Shown here: positions 26,016-39,257 of the stretch, one piece after another
How positions within the stretch are numbered: position 1 is the first letter of the stretch
How the letters are laid out: every line of letters starts with the position of its first letter
Assembly (NCBI RefSeq): GCF_944324505.1
Contig: NZ_CALUWO010000009.1
Coordinates: 1-64,000, forward strand
Length of the DNA stretch: 64,000 nucleotides
Direction: 5' to 3'
DNA from: an uncultured Desulfovibrio sp.
GTDB lineage: Bacteria > Desulfobacterota > Desulfovibrionia > Desulfovibrionales > Desulfovibrionaceae
Program-made: the position numbers and the translations under genes
Notes under the pieces: generated by a model
What the model saw: the letters and a program-made list of their open reading frames with translations, nothing else
The model's database searches: none
Told to the model about the DNA's origin: nothing

Positions 26016-27515
26016 ATGGGGGAATTCGCCAACAAGAACGAACTGATGAATGAAGTTCGTGAAGAACTTGCCAAGACCCTTGGCCCCACCGAAGTTCTGG
26101 CTCTCGCCCTTGGTGCCATTGTGGGCTGGGGCTGCTTCATGCTGCCCGGCATCACCTTTCTGCCCAATGCGGGACCCATCGGCACCGTCATCGCCTTTTT
26201 CGTCGGCGCACTGTTCCAGTGCGTCGTGGCGCTGACCTACAGCTTTCTTATCAAACCCTATCCTGTGGCCGGTGGCGCCTTTGCCTACGCCTATGCCGGC
26301 TTCGGCTCCAAGGGCGCCTTCATCTGCGGCTGGGCACTGGTGCTGAGCTATATCTGCGTCATTGCCGCCAATGCCACGGCCATCATCCTGCTGGTCCGCT
26401 TTCTCTTCGGATCAAGCATACAGTTCGGCTACCTGTATACCGTGCTTGACTGGGACATCTACCTCAGCGAGGTAGGCTACATCACCGTCATTCTCATCGG
26501 CTTCGGCTACATGAACTTCCGTGGCGTGGACGCCGCCAGCACCATCCAGGTATTTCTGGCCTTTGCCCTGACCATCGGCGTGCTGGTGTTGGCAGGCGGC
26601 ACGGCTGCCGCCGATACGGCCAGCATCGAAAACCTCAAGCCGTTCTTTGCGGAAAACCGTTCGCCCATTGCCTGTGTCATGATGGTCCTGGCCCTGACGC
26701 CATGGCTGTTCGTGGGCTTTGACACCATCCCGCAGACAGCGGAAGAATTTGCTTTTTCGCCCAGTAAGGCCCGCGACCTCATGCTGCTGTCCATCATCTG
26801 CGGCGCCATCATCTATGCCCTGGTCACCCTGTCCGTGGCCGGTCTCATTCCCTACAAGGAACTGCTGGCCGCCAACCACTCCTGGGCTACCGGCTGGGTG
26901 GCCGACCAGGTCTTCGGACGCTGGGGCGGCGTGGCCCTGGCCGTGCCGGTGCTGGCCGGCATCCTTACCGGCATGAACGGCTTTTTCATGGCCACCACCC
27001 GCCTGCTCTTCAGCATGGGGCGCAGCAAGTTTTTGCCGAACTTCTTCTCCGAAGTGCACCCCAAGTACAATACGGCCTGGAAGAGCGTGGTCTTCATCAC
27101 GGTGCTGACGCTCATCGTGCCCTGGTTCGGCCGCCCCGCCCTGGACTGGATCGTGTCCATGTCCTCCATTGGCACGGCCCTGGCCTACCTTTTCACCTGC
27201 CTCACCGCGCGCAAGTATCTTGAGGCCCATCCCGAACTGCGCGAATCCACCTGGGGCAAGCCGGTCTGCATCATGGGCGCCATGACCTCCGTCATCTGCA
27301 TCGGCCTGCTCATGGTGCCCAGCTCCCCCGTTGCCATCAATGTCCCCAACTGGTGCATGCTCTTTGCCTGGGTGACCCTGGGCGCCATTTTCTTCATCGG
27401 CAAGCAGCAGGAACTGCTGGCCATCCCGCATTCGACCATGCGCTATCTGCTCTTTGGCAAGGCTGAGCAGGAAGTGCTCTTTGATACCATGGAGGATGAT
27501 GAGGACATCATGTAG
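26016..27515 (+). CDS. APC family amino-acid permease
   Basis: 499 aa, about 12 membrane segments, inner membrane. EVLALALGAIVGWGCFMLPG is the first-helix substrate motif of the APC superfamily; YPVAGGAFAYAYAGFGSKGAF, WLFVGFDTIPQTAEEFAF and the helix 8 region GMNGFFMATTRLLFSMGR also match. The substrate is unknown. ATG 26016 has GGAGG 5 nt upstream; an earlier start at 25959 lacks one and would fall inside the candidate promoter. The downstream gene is a membrane-anchored binding-protein domain that could sense or bind the same solute. Confidence 0.9.
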   Translation: MGEFANKNELMNEVREELAKTLGPTEVLALALGAIVGWGCFMLPGITFLPNAGPIGTVIAFFVGALFQCVVALTYSFLIKPYPVAGGAFAYAYAGFGSKGAFICGWALVLSYICVIAANATAIILLVRFLFGSSIQFGYLYTVLDWDIYLSEVGYITVILIGFGYMNFRGVDAASTIQVFLAFALTIGVLVLAGGTAAADTASIENLKPFFAENRSPIACVMMVLALTPWLFVGFDTIPQTAEEFAFSPSKARDLMLLSIICGAIIYALVTLSVAGLIPYKELLAANHSWATGWVADQVFGRWGGVALAVPVLAGILTGMNGFFMATTRLLFSMGRSKFLPNFFSEVHPKYNTAWKSVVFITVLTLIVPWFGRPALDWIVSMSSIGTALAYLFTCLTARKYLEAHPELRESTWGKPVCIMGAMTSVICIGLLMVPSSPVAINVPNWCMLFAWVTLGAIFFIGKQQELLAIPHSTMRYLLFGKAEQEVLFDTMEDDEDIM

Positions 27516-27673
27516 GGTCCGGCCGGCCGTGACCGCCTGCCCCGTCTGCCGCGGGCTTGCCCTGCCGGCAGCTGACCCGCAGCCCTACCCGTTCATGCAC
27601 AAAACCCACGGCACCCGCCGGCATGCCCCTGCGCTGACTGGACGCGGCTGGTGCCCGTTATCGGAGATATGGA

Positions 27674-28717
27674 ATGCGCCTGCTTCTCTCGATTATTCTG
27701 GCCTTTCTCCTGACCATTGTTCAGGTATATATCGGTCTTGAAACCTTTTTTCCGTCTGTCTTTCAGGAAAAGACCCGTGTTGTGGATGAGCTGATTGCGG
27801 ACAAGAAACCCATCATCAACAAGCTGACCCCCGAAGAACAGGCCTGGATCACCAGCCACGGTCCGGTTTCCGTTGGGGTTGACCCCTATTTCTACCCCAT
27901 CGAAACCTTTGATGGCCGCGGGCAGTATTCCGGCCTTGGCGGGGACTACATGCGGCTGCTGCATCACCTGACCGGTATCACCTTCGTGCCCCTGCGCCTC
28001 AGCGACTGGGCACAGACCGAGCTGCATGCCCAGGCCCGCGTGGTGGATGTGTACATGGCCGCCGCCCAGACGGCCCGGCGCAGCGAATACATGCTCTTTA
28101 CCGAGCCGTATATCAACGAACCCGGCGTCATCATGGCCCGGCGCGATTCCGGCTTCATGGACATCAGCATGGCCGACCTGCACGACAAGCGGGTAGCCGT
28201 GGTGGCCGCCTATGCCTGGCATGACTTCTTGCTGGAACATCACCCCGAAGTGGTGGTCTGCCCCTACCCCACCACCGTGGATGCCCTCAAGGCCGTGGTC
28301 AATGGCGAGGCTGACGCCATCGTGGACTATGAATTCAACCTGAAGGAAAAGATTCATACGGCCGGCATCCTGCAAATCGAGGCCGTGGGCAGCGTGGAAT
28401 CCAGCTACGGGCATGCCATTGCCGTGCGCAAGGACTGGCCCGTTCTCTTCAATATTCTGAAGAAGGCCATGGATACCATCGAACCGGAAGAACGCCAGGC
28501 CCTTGCCAACTACTGGATGAATACGGAAAGCGACATCAGCGCGCCTGACACACATCTGCAGTGGCTGTTCTTCTTCTTTACGGAAATCATCCTGCTGGGC
28601 TTTGCCTTCCATACCTGGTGGCGTATCTCCGTCATGAAGGCCACCCGTGCCGCCATTCAGGACATCCGGGAAACCAATCGCGCCCGGGCCGCCAGAGAAC
28701 AGCAGCAGGCCTCCTGA
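27674..28717 (+). CDS. Membrane-anchored family 3 solute-binding (BvgS-type) domain protein without kinase
   Basis: 347 aa. The N-terminal signal anchor is about 5-23 and a second membrane segment is at 296-315, followed by a short charged tail (316-347). Between them is a periplasmic SBP_bac_3 domain: LTPEEQAWITSHGPVSVGVD (51-70) and the pattern after it closely resemble the Venus-flytrap sensor domains of BvgS/EvgS kinases. No HAMP, kinase or diguanylate domain follows, and there are no ABC transporter genes nearby. A sensor or accessory role for the upstream permease is inference. GGAG precedes ATG 27674. Confidence 0.82.
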   Translation: MRLLLSIILAFLLTIVQVYIGLETFFPSVFQEKTRVVDELIADKKPIINKLTPEEQAWITSHGPVSVGVDPYFYPIETFDGRGQYSGLGGDYMRLLHHLTGITFVPLRLSDWAQTELHAQARVVDVYMAAAQTARRSEYMLFTEPYINEPGVIMARRDSGFMDISMADLHDKRVAVVAAYAWHDFLLEHHPEVVVCPYPTTVDALKAVVNGEADAIVDYEFNLKEKIHTAGILQIEAVGSVESSYGHAIAVRKDWPVLFNILKKAMDTIEPEERQALANYWMNTESDISAPDTHLQWLFFFFTEIILLGFAFHTWWRISVMKATRAAIQDIRETNRARAAREQQQAS

Positions 28718-28743
28718 TCTCCTCTCACACGCCATACTGGCAG

Positions 28744-28776
28744 GAAGCGGCACGGTATCCCCTACCGTGCCGCTTC
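28744..28776 (+). terminator. Perfect 14-bp hairpin after the binding-protein gene
   Basis: GAAGCGGCACGGTA (28744-28757) pairs with 28763-28776 around TCCCC. There is no T-run after it; it is probably a terminator because it is the first strong structure after the stop. Confidence 0.6.
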
Positions 28777-28932
28777 TGTCGTCAGGGGCAGTCCCTGCGG
28801 CCATGCCGCGCGGCACGCTTGCAAAGCCCATAGCCTGCCTTGCCTCGTCTGCCGGACTTGCCGGGCAGATGGCGCGGTCTGGCCCATGCGCCATGCGGCA
28901 ACGACGGCAAAGCCGCCGCCGGCCCCACCCGT

Positions 28933-28965
28933 AAAAAAAGGGGGAACCGGATGTCCGGTCCCCCC
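28933..28965 (-). terminator. Intrinsic terminator of the small exported-protein genes
   Basis: On the minus strand a GC-rich stem of about 11-12 bp with one mismatch (28965-28954 with 28951-28940) is followed by seven T (A7 at 28933-28939 on the plus strand). Confidence 0.87.
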
Positions 28966-29005
28966 TGCATCACCAGCCAGAGGTCACCCTCTGCTGTACG
29001 CTTTT

Positions 29006-29251
29006 TTACCAGTGATGAGAACGGCGTTCCTGGCTGTTACCAACAATGCCGCCGGCCAGCGCACCCACACCGGCGCCGGCCAGTGCGCCCCAGCCGGCGG
29101 AGCCGCCGGAAATGGCCGCCACACCGGCGCCGCCAAGCGCACCAAGGGCCGCACCGCTGGCCACACCCTGCTGGGTACGGCTCATATTGGTGCAGCCAAA
29201 GCCACCAACACACATGACGACGAGCAGGGCGCCCGCAAACAGCTTTTTCAT
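29006..29251 (-). CDS. Small glycine-zipper lipoprotein-like protein
   Basis: 81 aa. The signal peptide MKKLFAGALLVVMCVGGFGC ends at a cysteine in lipoprotein position, although GFGC is not an ideal lipobox. The mature part is a Gly/Ala zipper (GAALGALGGAGVAAISGG and GALAGAGVGALAGGIVGN), as in outer-membrane glycine-zipper proteins such as the YmgG/OsmB/SlyB type; it ends SQERRSHHW. Start ATG 29251 has AGGAG upstream. It is the second gene after the exported protein at 29277-29693 (25-nt gap), so it is probably in one operon ended by the terminator at 28933. Confidence 0.83.
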   Translation of the reverse strand: MKKLFAGALLVVMCVGGFGCTNMSRTQQGVASGAALGALGGAGVAAISGGSAGWGALAGAGVGALAGGIVGNSQERRSHHW

Positions 29252-29276
29252 AAAAAAGACTCCTCGTATGGCCTGG

Positions 29277-29693
29277 CTACTTTGCAGCAGCGGAGGCCAG
29301 TGTCGGCTTGATAAACACAATCCAGATGGCCGTCATGACCGGCGTATCCAGCTTGTCGGGATTGGCAGCATACCAGGCATCAATCTTTTCGATGATCTGG
29401 CGGCGGCTCACATCCTTCATGGCGGTCATCCAACCCTTTTCAAAGGGCGAGAGGTTGGAAGCCGGGGCCTTTCCTTCCTTGGCAGCCTTTTCGGCGGCCT
29501 TGCTGTTCACAAAGTATTCCACCGTAATGGCCGATTCCACGCCAAAAAGAAATGCGGCCTTGTTGTCCGGGCTGGTCGCCTGCCACACCGTACCCGTGAA
29601 CTGGTCCACGGGATTGCTCCGTGGTGCGGCCTGCGTGGAAGCCCCCATTGCCAACGTAAGCATCAATGCCAGCGCAGCGATGGTTTTCTTCAC
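29277..29693 (-). CDS. Exported protein of unknown function
   Basis: 138 aa from GTG 29693, which has AGGAG 7 nt upstream. It begins VKKTIAALALMLTLAMGASTQA, a clear signal peptide with an AxA-type site, so the mature protein of about 116 aa is periplasmic. The rest is helical and free of cysteine (TVWQATSPDNKAAFLFGVES; RRQIIEKIDAWYAANPDKL). The last part has a faint likeness to Rap1a/Tai-type small periplasmic domains, too weak to name. It is followed directly by the glycine-zipper lipoprotein gene. Confidence 0.75.
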   Translation of the reverse strand: MKKTIAALALMLTLAMGASTQAAPRSNPVDQFTGTVWQATSPDNKAAFLFGVESAITVEYFVNSKAAEKAAKEGKAPASNLSPFEKGWMTAMKDVSRRQIIEKIDAWYAANPDKLDTPVMTAIWIVFIKPTLASAAAK

Positions 29694-29753
29694 GTCAAGA
29701 CTCCTCTTGGTCTGGAGGCTGCGCGGGAACATCCCGCCCTCCGCCTTCTGCAC

Positions 29754-29980
29754 ATGCCAAAGCGGGAGGTACCTCTTACGCCGCTATAGCCTACATCCCG
29801 TCATCTTGGCAAGTATGCCGCTGGGCGTGGGCCGGGCACGCCACCAGACAGCAGGCTGGCCTCATGCGCCCTGCGCCGGGTTCCTTCGCAGCCGCGGGCA
29901 TATGCCGGCCCGTCCAAAGGCATTGCGGATGCCCTGCGCCCCCGTGGCATATGCCTTTCCCGCACAGTGGCCTGCGCCGC
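29754..29980. other. Gene-free interval
   Basis: About 230 bp upstream of the exported-protein operon and downstream of carA (both minus). It should contain the operon's promoter, but I see no convincing -35/-10 pair. Confidence 0.4.
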
Positions 29981-30020
29981 AAAAAAAAACGGGAGAGCCG
30001 CCATGCAGCAGCTCCCCCGT
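29981..30020 (-). terminator. Intrinsic terminator of carB-carA
   Basis: On the minus strand ACGGGGGAGC pairs with GCTCTCCCGT (one mismatch), followed by nine T (A9 at 29981-29989 on the plus strand). It lies 23 nt after the carA stop. Confidence 0.85.
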
Positions 30021-30043
30021 GTGACATCGGCATGCAGCGCGAT

Positions 30044-31174
30044 CTAGTCTTTAGTAGCCGCGCTGGCCATCTGGAAAAAGCGGTCAAAGAGGTAACGCCC
30101 ATCATGGGGGCCGGCGGCGGCCTCGGGATGGTACTGCACGCTCATGACCGGCAGCGTCTTGTGGCGCATGCCTTCCAGGGTCTGGTCGTTGAGGTTGATA
30201 TGGGTCACTTCCACATCCTCCACGCCATCAAGCACCACATGGAAGCCATGGTTCTGCGAGGAGATTTCGATGCGTCCGGTGGTCAGGTCCTTGACGGGAT
30301 GGTTGCAGCCATGATGCCCGAACTTGAGTTTGGCCGTGGTTCCCCCCAGGGCATGACCGAGCAGCTGGTGCCCGAGGCAGATGCCGGTAACGGGAAATTC
30401 CTGCACAAGCCCGCGAATGATCTCGATTTCGCCTTGCAGAGTTGCCGGGTCGCCGGGGCCGTTGGACAGAAAGATGGCCCGGGCGCCGCTGGCTTTGGCC
30501 TGCTCCACCGTAAAGGTGGGCGGCACGGCCACCACCTCAAAACCGGCCTGCGCCAGCAGGCGCAGAATGTTCCATTTCACGCCAAAGTCATAGACCAGCA
30601 GCGGAATGCCCGTCCCTTTCCAGGCATAGGCCCCGCGACTGTTGAAGGAAACCTCTTCCGTATGGTCACCATTCAGGACATAGGGCTTTCTGGCGCAGAC
30701 ATAGGGCACAAGGTTCTGCCCTTCCATGCTGGGCAGCGCCCGGGCCTTGGCCTGCAACGAGACCGGATCAAGGTCCCGGGTGGAAATGATGCCCCGCATG
30801 GCCCCGTTGATGCGCAGGTGCCGGGTCAGCGCGCGGGTATCGATGCCTTCCAGACCGGGCACGCCCCATTGCTTGAGAAAGGCCGGCAGCGACTTGGTGG
30901 CACGCCAGTTGGAAGGCTGCTTGCAGCATTCCTTGACCAGCAGCGCGCGCAAATGGATGCGCGGGGACTCCATGTCCTGCGGATTGATGCCATAATTGCC
31001 GATGAGCGGATAGGTCATGCAGACCATCTGCCCGTAGTAGGACGGGTCGGTGAGAACTTCCTGATAGCCGGTCATGCCGGTATTGAAAATCACTTCACCG
31101 CCGGTTTCAAACTCGCCGGTAAAGGACTTGCCTTCCAGGCAGAAGCCGTCTTCGAGCACAAGTAACGCTTTCAT
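30044..31174 (-). CDS. carA: Carbamoyl-phosphate synthase, small (glutaminase) subunit
   Basis: Hydrolyses glutamine and channels ammonia to CarB for carbamoyl phosphate, used for arginine and pyrimidines. 376 aa. The N-terminal CarA domain has [21 protein letters not shown]; the class I amidotransferase domain has GPGDPATL, the nucleophile motif [15 protein letters not shown], and the catalytic His/Glu in [13 protein letters not shown]. Its Shine-Dalgarno GGAGG lies inside the last codons of carB, 3 nt gap. The order carB then carA is the reverse of the common carAB. Confidence 0.97.
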   Translation of the reverse strand: MKALLVLEDGFCLEGKSFTGEFETGGEVIFNTGMTGYQEVLTDPSYYGQMVCMTYPLIGNYGINPQDMESPRIHLRALLVKECCKQPSNWRATKSLPAFLKQWGVPGLEGIDTRALTRHLRINGAMRGIISTRDLDPVSLQAKARALPSMEGQNLVPYVCARKPYVLNGDHTEEVSFNSRGAYAWKGTGIPLLVYDFGVKWNILRLLAQAGFEVVAVPPTFTVEQAKASGARAIFLSNGPGDPATLQGEIEIIRGLVQEFPVTGICLGHQLLGHALGGTTAKLKFGHHGCNHPVKDLTTGRIEISSQNHGFHVVLDGVEDVEVTHINLNDQTLEGMRHKTLPVMSVQYHPEAAAGPHDGRYLFDRFFQMASAATKD

Positions 31175-31177
31175 CTC

Positions 31178-34420
<3,243 letters not shown>

Positions 34421-34655
34421 GGGATATTCCTGTGGTTTGGAAGTATCGCAGGGTGCGGCCCTGCCCCTTGGAAAGCCTTGCGCCGCCCCACTGGCCCCTT
34501 GCGCAAGTGTCATCCGGTCAAAACGATTTCTTCTATCCGCTGCCTGCCCGTCCGTCAAGCGGAGATGTGCCGCACGGCAGTTCTCCTGCCGGAACGGGCC
34601 GGCCTTCTCCCAGTCTACCCGCTTTTGCCGTTCATGGCGATGCCTCTGCCGGGAC

Positions 34656-34684
34656 TTGCCAAAAAAATGCTTTGGGGCGATACT
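34656..34684 (+). promoter_or_regulatory. Candidate sigma-70 promoter of argG
   Basis: TTGCCA (34656-34661), 17-nt spacer beginning with an A-tract, GATACT (34679-34684). The predicted start near 34691 leaves a leader of about 24 nt with GAGG before ATG 34715. Confidence 0.5.
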
Positions 34685-34714
34685 GAATGCCCAAATTTTC
34701 TAGCGAGGCTGCCC

Positions 34715-35923
34715 ATGAGCAACAAAATCAAAAAAGTGGTGCTCGCCTATTCCGGCGGGCTGGATACTTCCGTTATCCTCAAATGGCTTATTGAAACCTA
34801 CCACTGCGAGGTTATCACCTGCACGGCCAATCTCGGCCAGCCCGAAGACCTGAGCGGCGTGGAAGCCAAGGCCTACAAGACCGGCGCCAGCAAGGCCTAT
34901 GTGGTGGACCTGCGCGAGGAAATGGCGGCCAACTACGTCTTTCCCATGATGCGCGGCGCGGCCCGCTACGAAAACCGCTACATGCTGGGCACCTCCATTG
35001 CCCGCCCCTGCATCACCAAGGCCCTCATCGACATTGCCCGCAAGGAAGGTGCCGACGCCATTTCCCACGGCGCCACCGGCAAGGGCAATGACCAGGTGCG
35101 CTTTGAATTCTCGGCCAAGGCCCTGGCCCCGGACATCAAGGTCATTGCGCCCTGGCGCGAATGGGACCTCATGTCCCGCACGGCGCTCAACGCCTTTGCC
35201 GAAAAGCACGGCATTCCCATTTCCTCCGCTGCCAAGCGCTACAGCATGGATGCCAACATGCTGCACACCAGCTTCGAAGGCAGCGAACTGGAAAATCCGG
35301 CCAATGCCCCGCACGAATCCTGCCATGAACGCTGCGTTCCCGTGGAGCTGGCCCCCAATGAGCCGGAAATCATCGAAGTGGGCTTCGAGGCCGGCAATCC
35401 CGTGTCCGTCAACGGCGAAAAGCTCTCGCCGTACAATGTCATCCGCGTGCTGGCCGAAAAGGCGGGCAAGCACGGCATCGGCCGGGACGACATGGTGGAA
35501 AACCGCTACGTGGGCATGAAGTGCCGCGGCGTGTACGAAAATCCCGCCGGCACCCTGCTGTTTGCCCTGCACCGCGACCTGGAAGGCATCTGCATGGACC
35601 GCGAGCTGCTGGCCATCCGTGACCAGCTGTCCGTGCCCTTCTCCCACGCCATCTACAACGGCTACTGGTTCTCCCCCGAACGCGAAGCCATGCAGGCCTT
35701 CTTCGACAAGTCGCAGGAAACCGTCACCGGTACGGTGAAGGCCAAGCTCTACAAGGGCGGCGTGTGGCCCCTGTGCCGCACCTCTCCCTACTCGCTCTTC
35801 TCCGAAGACCTGGCCACCTTCGAGGGCGGCAACTACGATCACAAGGATGCCGCCGGCTTCATCCGCCTCAACAGCCTGCGCCTCGGCATGTATGCCGCCA
35901 TCAAGGCCAAGATGGGCAAGTAG
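34715..35923 (+). CDS. argG: Argininosuccinate synthase
   Basis: ATP-dependent condensation of citrulline and aspartate, seventh step of arginine synthesis. 402 aa. The N-terminal PP-loop is [18 protein letters not shown]; other family motifs are [27 protein letters not shown] and [18 protein letters not shown] 34715 follows GAGG. argH lies 72 bp downstream, separated by a hairpin. Confidence 0.97.
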   Translation: MSNKIKKVVLAYSGGLDTSVILKWLIETYHCEVITCTANLGQPEDLSGVEAKAYKTGASKAYVVDLREEMAANYVFPMMRGAARYENRYMLGTSIARPCITKALIDIARKEGADAISHGATGKGNDQVRFEFSAKALAPDIKVIAPWREWDLMSRTALNAFAEKHGIPISSAAKRYSMDANMLHTSFEGSELENPANAPHESCHERCVPVELAPNEPEIIEVGFEAGNPVSVNGEKLSPYNVIRVLAEKAGKHGIGRDDMVENRYVGMKCRGVYENPAGTLLFALHRDLEGICMDRELLAIRDQLSVPFSHAIYNGYWFSPEREAMQAFFDKSQETVTGTVKAKLYKGGVWPLCRTSPYSLFSEDLATFEGGNYDHKDAAGFIRLNSLRLGMYAAIKAKMGK

Positions 35924-35942
35924 CCCCGTTCTGTCTCCCTGT

Positions 35943-35964
35943 GCGGGCGGCTTCGGCCGCCCGC
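35943..35964 (+). terminator. Hairpin between argG and argH
   Basis: GCGGGCGGC (35943-35951) pairs with GCCGCCCGC (35956-35964) around a TTCG tetraloop. T-rich CTTCCTTCACCCTTTTT follows, with the T5 too distant for a classic terminator. It could reduce argH relative to argG. Confidence 0.55.
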
Positions 35965-35995
35965 CTTCCTTCACCCTTTTTCCCGTGAGCCGAAC

Positions 35996-37384
<1,389 letters not shown>

Positions 37385-37411
37385 CCTTTGCCCTTTCGTG
37401 CTGGAGGACCC

Positions 37412-37870
37412 ATGCGCAACATCCTTTTTCTTCTGGCAGCCCTGCTGCTCACTGCCGGCCTTTCCGCCTGTGACGGTACCGAAACCCTGCCCCCGGAACT
37501 GGAAAAGGAGATGGCCCGGCGGGAACAGCTTGTCCAGGCCTTTGTGCAGGATACACGGGGCGATCCCCTGTCGCAGGAACTGGCGGCCATTGTGCTGACC
37601 AGAGACGCCCCCGCCCACAAGGACGAGCGCCGCAAGCTGCTGGTGCGCGACGCCCTGAAGAAGGACCGCTTTGACGCAGCCTGCGCCGCGGCGCTGGCCG
37701 TGGAAAATCCCGCCCTGCGCGATGCCAGCCTGGTAACCATCTGCCACGAGGCCAGCCAGGACAAGGAAACCCTGCCCTGGGCGGCTCTGGCCGCCAGCAG
37801 GATCAGCGATGCGGAACTAGCCGCCAAAATGCGGGAGCATACCGCCCTGCGTTACGAGGAAGCGCGCTAG
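37412..37870 (+). CDS. Small lipoprotein of unknown function
   Basis: 152 aa. MRNILFLLAALLLTAGLSAC is a type II signal peptide with lipobox LSAC (Cys20). The residue after it is Asp (CDG), the inner-membrane retention signal in E. coli; whether the rule holds here is unknown. The mature part is charged and mostly helical, with no named domain. GGAGG precedes ATG 37412. It is probably translated from the argGH message, but no functional link is apparent. Confidence 0.8.
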   Translation: MRNILFLLAALLLTAGLSACDGTETLPPELEKEMARREQLVQAFVQDTRGDPLSQELAAIVLTRDAPAHKDERRKLLVRDALKKDRFDAACAAALAVENPALRDASLVTICHEASQDKETLPWAALAASRISDAELAAKMREHTALRYEEAR

Positions 37871-38375
37871 CGCCTGACGCAGGAGGCCCTTTCGAAAAGG
37901 GGAACCGGCGTTTCCTGCCGGCGGGCCACACGGACTCGTGCCTTCTCCTGCCCGGAACGCCCGTTTTCACGGGATATGCGGGACGGCACGCGCCGGAGAC
38001 GTACTGTCGCGAACCGATACCGCCAGCGCCGGACATGCCCGGTACCGTGCGGAAGCATCCTGCGCATGCCCGGTGCGGCACCATCGCGTGAACAGGCCCT
38101 GGCCTGCATGCCGGCATGTTTCCCTCGTGCTTTTCCGGCCATTCCCGCCGGCAGGGCCTTTCCTGCGGGAAAGGCCCGTTTCGTCGTTCATGCGCGTGGC
38201 GGTGCCGGCGTTCCGTCTGGCGGTGGTCCCCCCTCCTCCCGGACTAGCGCGAACGGTCCGCAGCTGTTATGCTTCCTGGGCGGGCCGTGTCGCCCGCCCC
38301 TGCCGCAGCATGCGTTGGTGCCGCCGCACCGGCATGGAGGCTGTTTTTTGTATGCAAAGCTCTCTGCGAGGTCCC
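37871..38375. other. Gene-free GC-rich interval
   Basis: About 500 bp between the lipoprotein gene and the HisD-like gene, both plus strand. Frames are open by composition but lack ribosome sites and give Arg/Pro/Cys-rich nonsense. I see no clear terminator or promoter. It is similar in feel to 15725-16231 but I found no shared repeat by eye. Confidence 0.45.
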
Positions 38376-39239
38376 ATGACAACACAGCTTCACGAGACGT
38401 TGGACATGTCCGCCCCGTCCGCCTGGCCCCAGTGGCTGGATGCGGCCCGCGTACCGGATCAGGCCGTTGCCGCTGCCTATGAGGCCATTCCCGCCAGCGG
38501 ACGCGCCATGATCAAGACCGGACTGGCCCTGGCCCGGCAGTATTACGGCCTCCCCGTGCAGCAGGAGGAACGGCACTGGCGGGACTCGCTGAGCGGTTTC
38601 TGGCTGGAAATGTCCCGCCAGCCCGCCCCCTGGGCCATTGTGGCCTTTACGCCGGCCTATGCGGCAGCGGCCCGTCTTGCGGCGGCCTGCATGCCTGCCC
38701 TGCTGGCGCAGGTTCCCCTGCTGGCCGCGGTCTGTGTCGGCTCGGCCGCGCCATCGCCCCAGGCCCTGCTGGCCCTGGAACTCTGCGGCGTGGAAGATAT
38801 CTTTCAGCTGGAGGAAGCTGCCCTCTGCCGCCTGATGGAAGAAATCCCCACCGGACCGGGGCGTCTGGTGCTGCTGCACAAGGGCGAGCTGGACATGATC
38901 GGCCAGAGCGCGCGCAGCCAGCAGATTCCCCTGTTTGAGGAAACCGTGGCCCCGGCCCTGGCCCTGCCCCATCCGGAATGTTTCGACATGGATGCTCTGG
39001 TTCTCGCCCATGGCGAGGGCTGCATCAAGCGCGCCCGCACGGCGGCCCTAGCCGAGGTCCCCGCCGCCATCTATACCACGCCCGAGGCCGCCCGCGCCCA
39101 CTGCCGCCTGACCGAAAAGCGCCCCTTCAGTCATGTGGCCCCCCTGGCCCTGACGCCGGGCTGCGAGGGCTTCTGGCTGCACTTCGGGCTGACGCCGGCC
39201 TTCTTCAGCCTGCGCTGCGGCGCCTTCGGCCTGCTCTAG
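38376..39239 (+). CDS. Diverged HisD-like (histidinol dehydrogenase fold) protein, probably non-catalytic
   Basis: 287 aa, soluble, no signal. I do not know its function. Residues 83-150 follow the pattern of histidinol dehydrogenase: a WAIVAFTPAYAAAARLAAAC segment (where HisD has its LYIPGG region), then CVGSAAPSPQALLALELCGVEDIF against HisD's LCSPPP...ILYAAQLCGVQDVF. The GPGN motif and zinc-ligand segments (SQAEHG, the late His) are not found, and the protein is about 150 aa shorter than HisD (about 430). GAGG precedes ATG 38376. fusA starts 18 nt after the stop. Confidence 0.7.
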   Translation: MTTQLHETLDMSAPSAWPQWLDAARVPDQAVAAAYEAIPASGRAMIKTGLALARQYYGLPVQQEERHWRDSLSGFWLEMSRQPAPWAIVAFTPAYAAAARLAAACMPALLAQVPLLAAVCVGSAAPSPQALLALELCGVEDIFQLEEAALCRLMEEIPTGPGRLVLLHKGELDMIGQSARSQQIPLFEETVAPALALPHPECFDMDALVLAHGEGCIKRARTAALAEVPAAIYTTPEAARAHCRLTEKRPFSHVAPLALTPGCEGFWLHFGLTPAFFSLRCGAFGLL

Positions 39240-39257
39240 CCCGTGGAGACCCCGCGC

